Assembly: GCF_004571175.1 (NCBI RefSeq)
Contig: NZ_CP038273.1
Coordinates: 1,240,001 to 1,304,000, forward strand
Source of the DNA: Legionella israelensis
GTDB lineage: Bacteria > Pseudomonadota > Gammaproteobacteria > Legionellales > Legionellaceae
Direction of reading: 5' to 3'
DNA: 64,000 nucleotides
The notes below the pieces were generated by a model, which saw only the letters and a list, made by a program, of their open reading frames with translations, made no database searches and was not told the DNA's origin. Both the position numbers and the translations under genes were made by a program. Every line of letters begins with the position of its first letter. Within the stretch, counting starts at the first letter, position 1. Below are positions 62,939 to 64,000 of the stretch, in pieces.

Positions 62939-64000
62939 GATATATTACGTGTTATTTCAATCGTTTCAAAGACTTCAATTAAATCACCAGGCTTGACGTC
63001 ATTATAATTCTTAACGCCAACCCCACACTCCATACCCTGACGCACTTCCAGAACATCATCTTTAAAGCGCCGCAATGATTCTAAAGTCCCTTCATATATC
63101 ACCACATTGTTTCTCAATACGCGAATGGGATTATTACGTTTAATTACTCCCTCAACGACCATGCATCCGGCAATAGCACCCAGCTTAGGTGATCTAAAGA
63201 CATCGCGTACCTCGGCAATTCCTATAATTTCTTCCTTAAATTGAGGAGCCAGCATACCAGAAAGCGCAGCTTTTATCTGATCCACTACATCATAGATGAC
63301 GCTGAAATAATGTAAAGAGACAGACTCTTGTTCAGCCAGACGTTTTGCTGCCGTATCCGCACGCACATTAAAACCGACTAAAATGGCATGAGATGCCATA
63401 GCCAGATGAACATCTGACTCGGTGATACCACCTACACCACTGGAAATAATATCAACCTTGACTTCGTCAGTAGAGAGTTTTATTAAAGCATCCGTAATGG
63501 CTTCAACTGAACCTTGCACATCGGCTTTGAGAACAATATTCAGGACTTTGGATTCAGCCGCTGCCATATTCTCAAAGATGCCTTCTAATGATGATTTTTG
63601 ACGCCTGGCAAGTTTTACGTCACGGTATTTACCTTGACGAAACAAAGCCACTTCACGAGCTCTTTTCTCATCAGGGACAACGATGGCTTCATCGCCGGCA
63701 TGAGGAACAGCAGACAATCCTAGAACTTCAACAGGTATTGAAGGTCCGGCTGCTTCAACGGATTCACCACTGTCATCGATTAATGCCCTGACTCGACCAT
63801 ACTGCAAGCCAGCAAGGAGAATATCTCCTTTATGAAGTATTCCATTCTGAACGAGGACAGTTGCGACAGGTCCGCGTCCCTTGTCAAGGCGCGATTCAAT
63901 AACGACCCCTTTTGCTGCACCATCCATCATCGCCGTCAATTCCAGAACCTCAGCCTGGAGTAATATGGCTTCCAGAAGGTCATCAATGCCTTTGCCGGTT
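62935..64000 (-). CDS. infB: Translation initiation factor IF-2, 5' end beyond window
   Basis: An open minus-strand frame runs from the right edge to a stop at 62935. The visible 355 codons start within the GTPase/linker region ([20 protein letters not shown]) and include domain II ([28 protein letters not shown]), the domain III ([16 protein letters not shown]) and carboxy domain C2 ([22 protein letters not shown]). The start and G domain lie beyond 64000. IF-2 delivers fMet-tRNA to the 30S subunit. Confidence 0.96.
   Translation of the reverse strand, partial: TGKGIDDLLEAILLQAEVLELTAMMDGAAKGVVIESRLDKGRGPVATVLVQNGILHKGDILLAGLQYGRVRALIDDSGESVEAAGPSIPVEVLGLSAVPHAGDEAIVVPDEKRAREVALFRQGKYRDVKLARRQKSSLEGIFENMAAAESKVLNIVLKADVQGSVEAITDALIKLSTDEVKVDIISSGVGGITESDVHLAMASHAILVGFNVRADTAAKRLAEQESVSLHYFSVIYDVVDQIKAALSGMLAPQFKEEIIGIAEVRDVFRSPKLGAIAGCMVVEGVIKRNNPIRVLRNNVVIYEGTLESLRRFKDDVLEVRQGMECGVGVKNYNDVKPGDLIEVFETIEITRNIS

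Overview
This window comes from the chromosome of a Legionella species other than a typical L. pneumophila. The evidence is a nearly complete Dot/Icm type IVB secretion region (icmH/F and icmT to icmB), a ProA/Msp-type M4 metalloprotease, an ankyrin-repeat protein, moderate-to-low GC, and gammaproteobacterial housekeeping genes. The gene order purH / icmH-icmF / icmB-J-D-C-G-E-K-L-M-N-O-P-Q-(icmR position)-S-T matches, from memory, Dot/Icm region II of L. pneumophila. Several local differences mark it as another species.

Layout. (1) 1-7.5 kb: the 5' part of an ankyrin-repeat gene, an exported M42 peptidase, trmB, rpmB-rpmG, then rpoN-hpf-ptsN-ptsH and pssA. (2) 7.6-17.7 kb: a DUF3579 protein, a large unrecognised protein (candidate effector), a DotE/DotV-like membrane protein, a flavin reductase, a eukaryote-type class I aldolase, an EEP-family phosphatase/nuclease, an MFS transporter, an alpha/beta hydrolase and proA. 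(3) 18.1-22.9 kb: a compact three-gene operon of a methyltransferase, a TauD/SyrP-like Fe(II)/2-oxoglutarate oxygenase and a single A-PCP-C nonribosomal peptide synthetase. This looks like a small cryptic biosynthetic system and is the strongest candidate here for something undescribed. (4) 23-30.1 kb: oadA/pycB, aroQ-accB-accC-prmA and purH. (5) 30.2-33.3 kb: a plasmid-type ParA/ParB pair and a complete ISAs1-like insertion sequence (26-bp perfect inverted repeats, 9-bp target duplication), lying between purH and icmH. (6) 33.4-56.7 kb: the Dot/Icm cluster. icmH-icmF run on the plus strand and icmB to icmT on the minus strand. The cluster carries two palindromic MITE-like elements, an unrecognised plus-strand gene where minus-strand icm genes are expected, and a divergent protein in the icmR position. 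(7) 57-64 kb: ppa, hinT-like, folE, and the rpsO-pnp / infB-rbfA-truB translation and RNA-decay block, with infB truncated by the window edge.

How the genes work together. The icm products form the coupling complex (IcmO/DotL, IcmP/DotM, IcmJ/DotN, with adaptor IcmS), the core complex (IcmK/DotH, IcmE/DotG, IcmG/DotF, IcmN/DotK), the inner-membrane and ATPase components (IcmB/DotO, IcmL/DotI, IcmM/DotJ, IcmC/DotE, IcmD/DotP, IcmT), the stabilising pair IcmF/IcmH and the IcmQ-FIR pair. Possible clients in the window are the ankyrin protein, the 786-aa protein and the 351-aa protein. Functional calls rest on motif recognition and gene order read by eye; no database search was possible.
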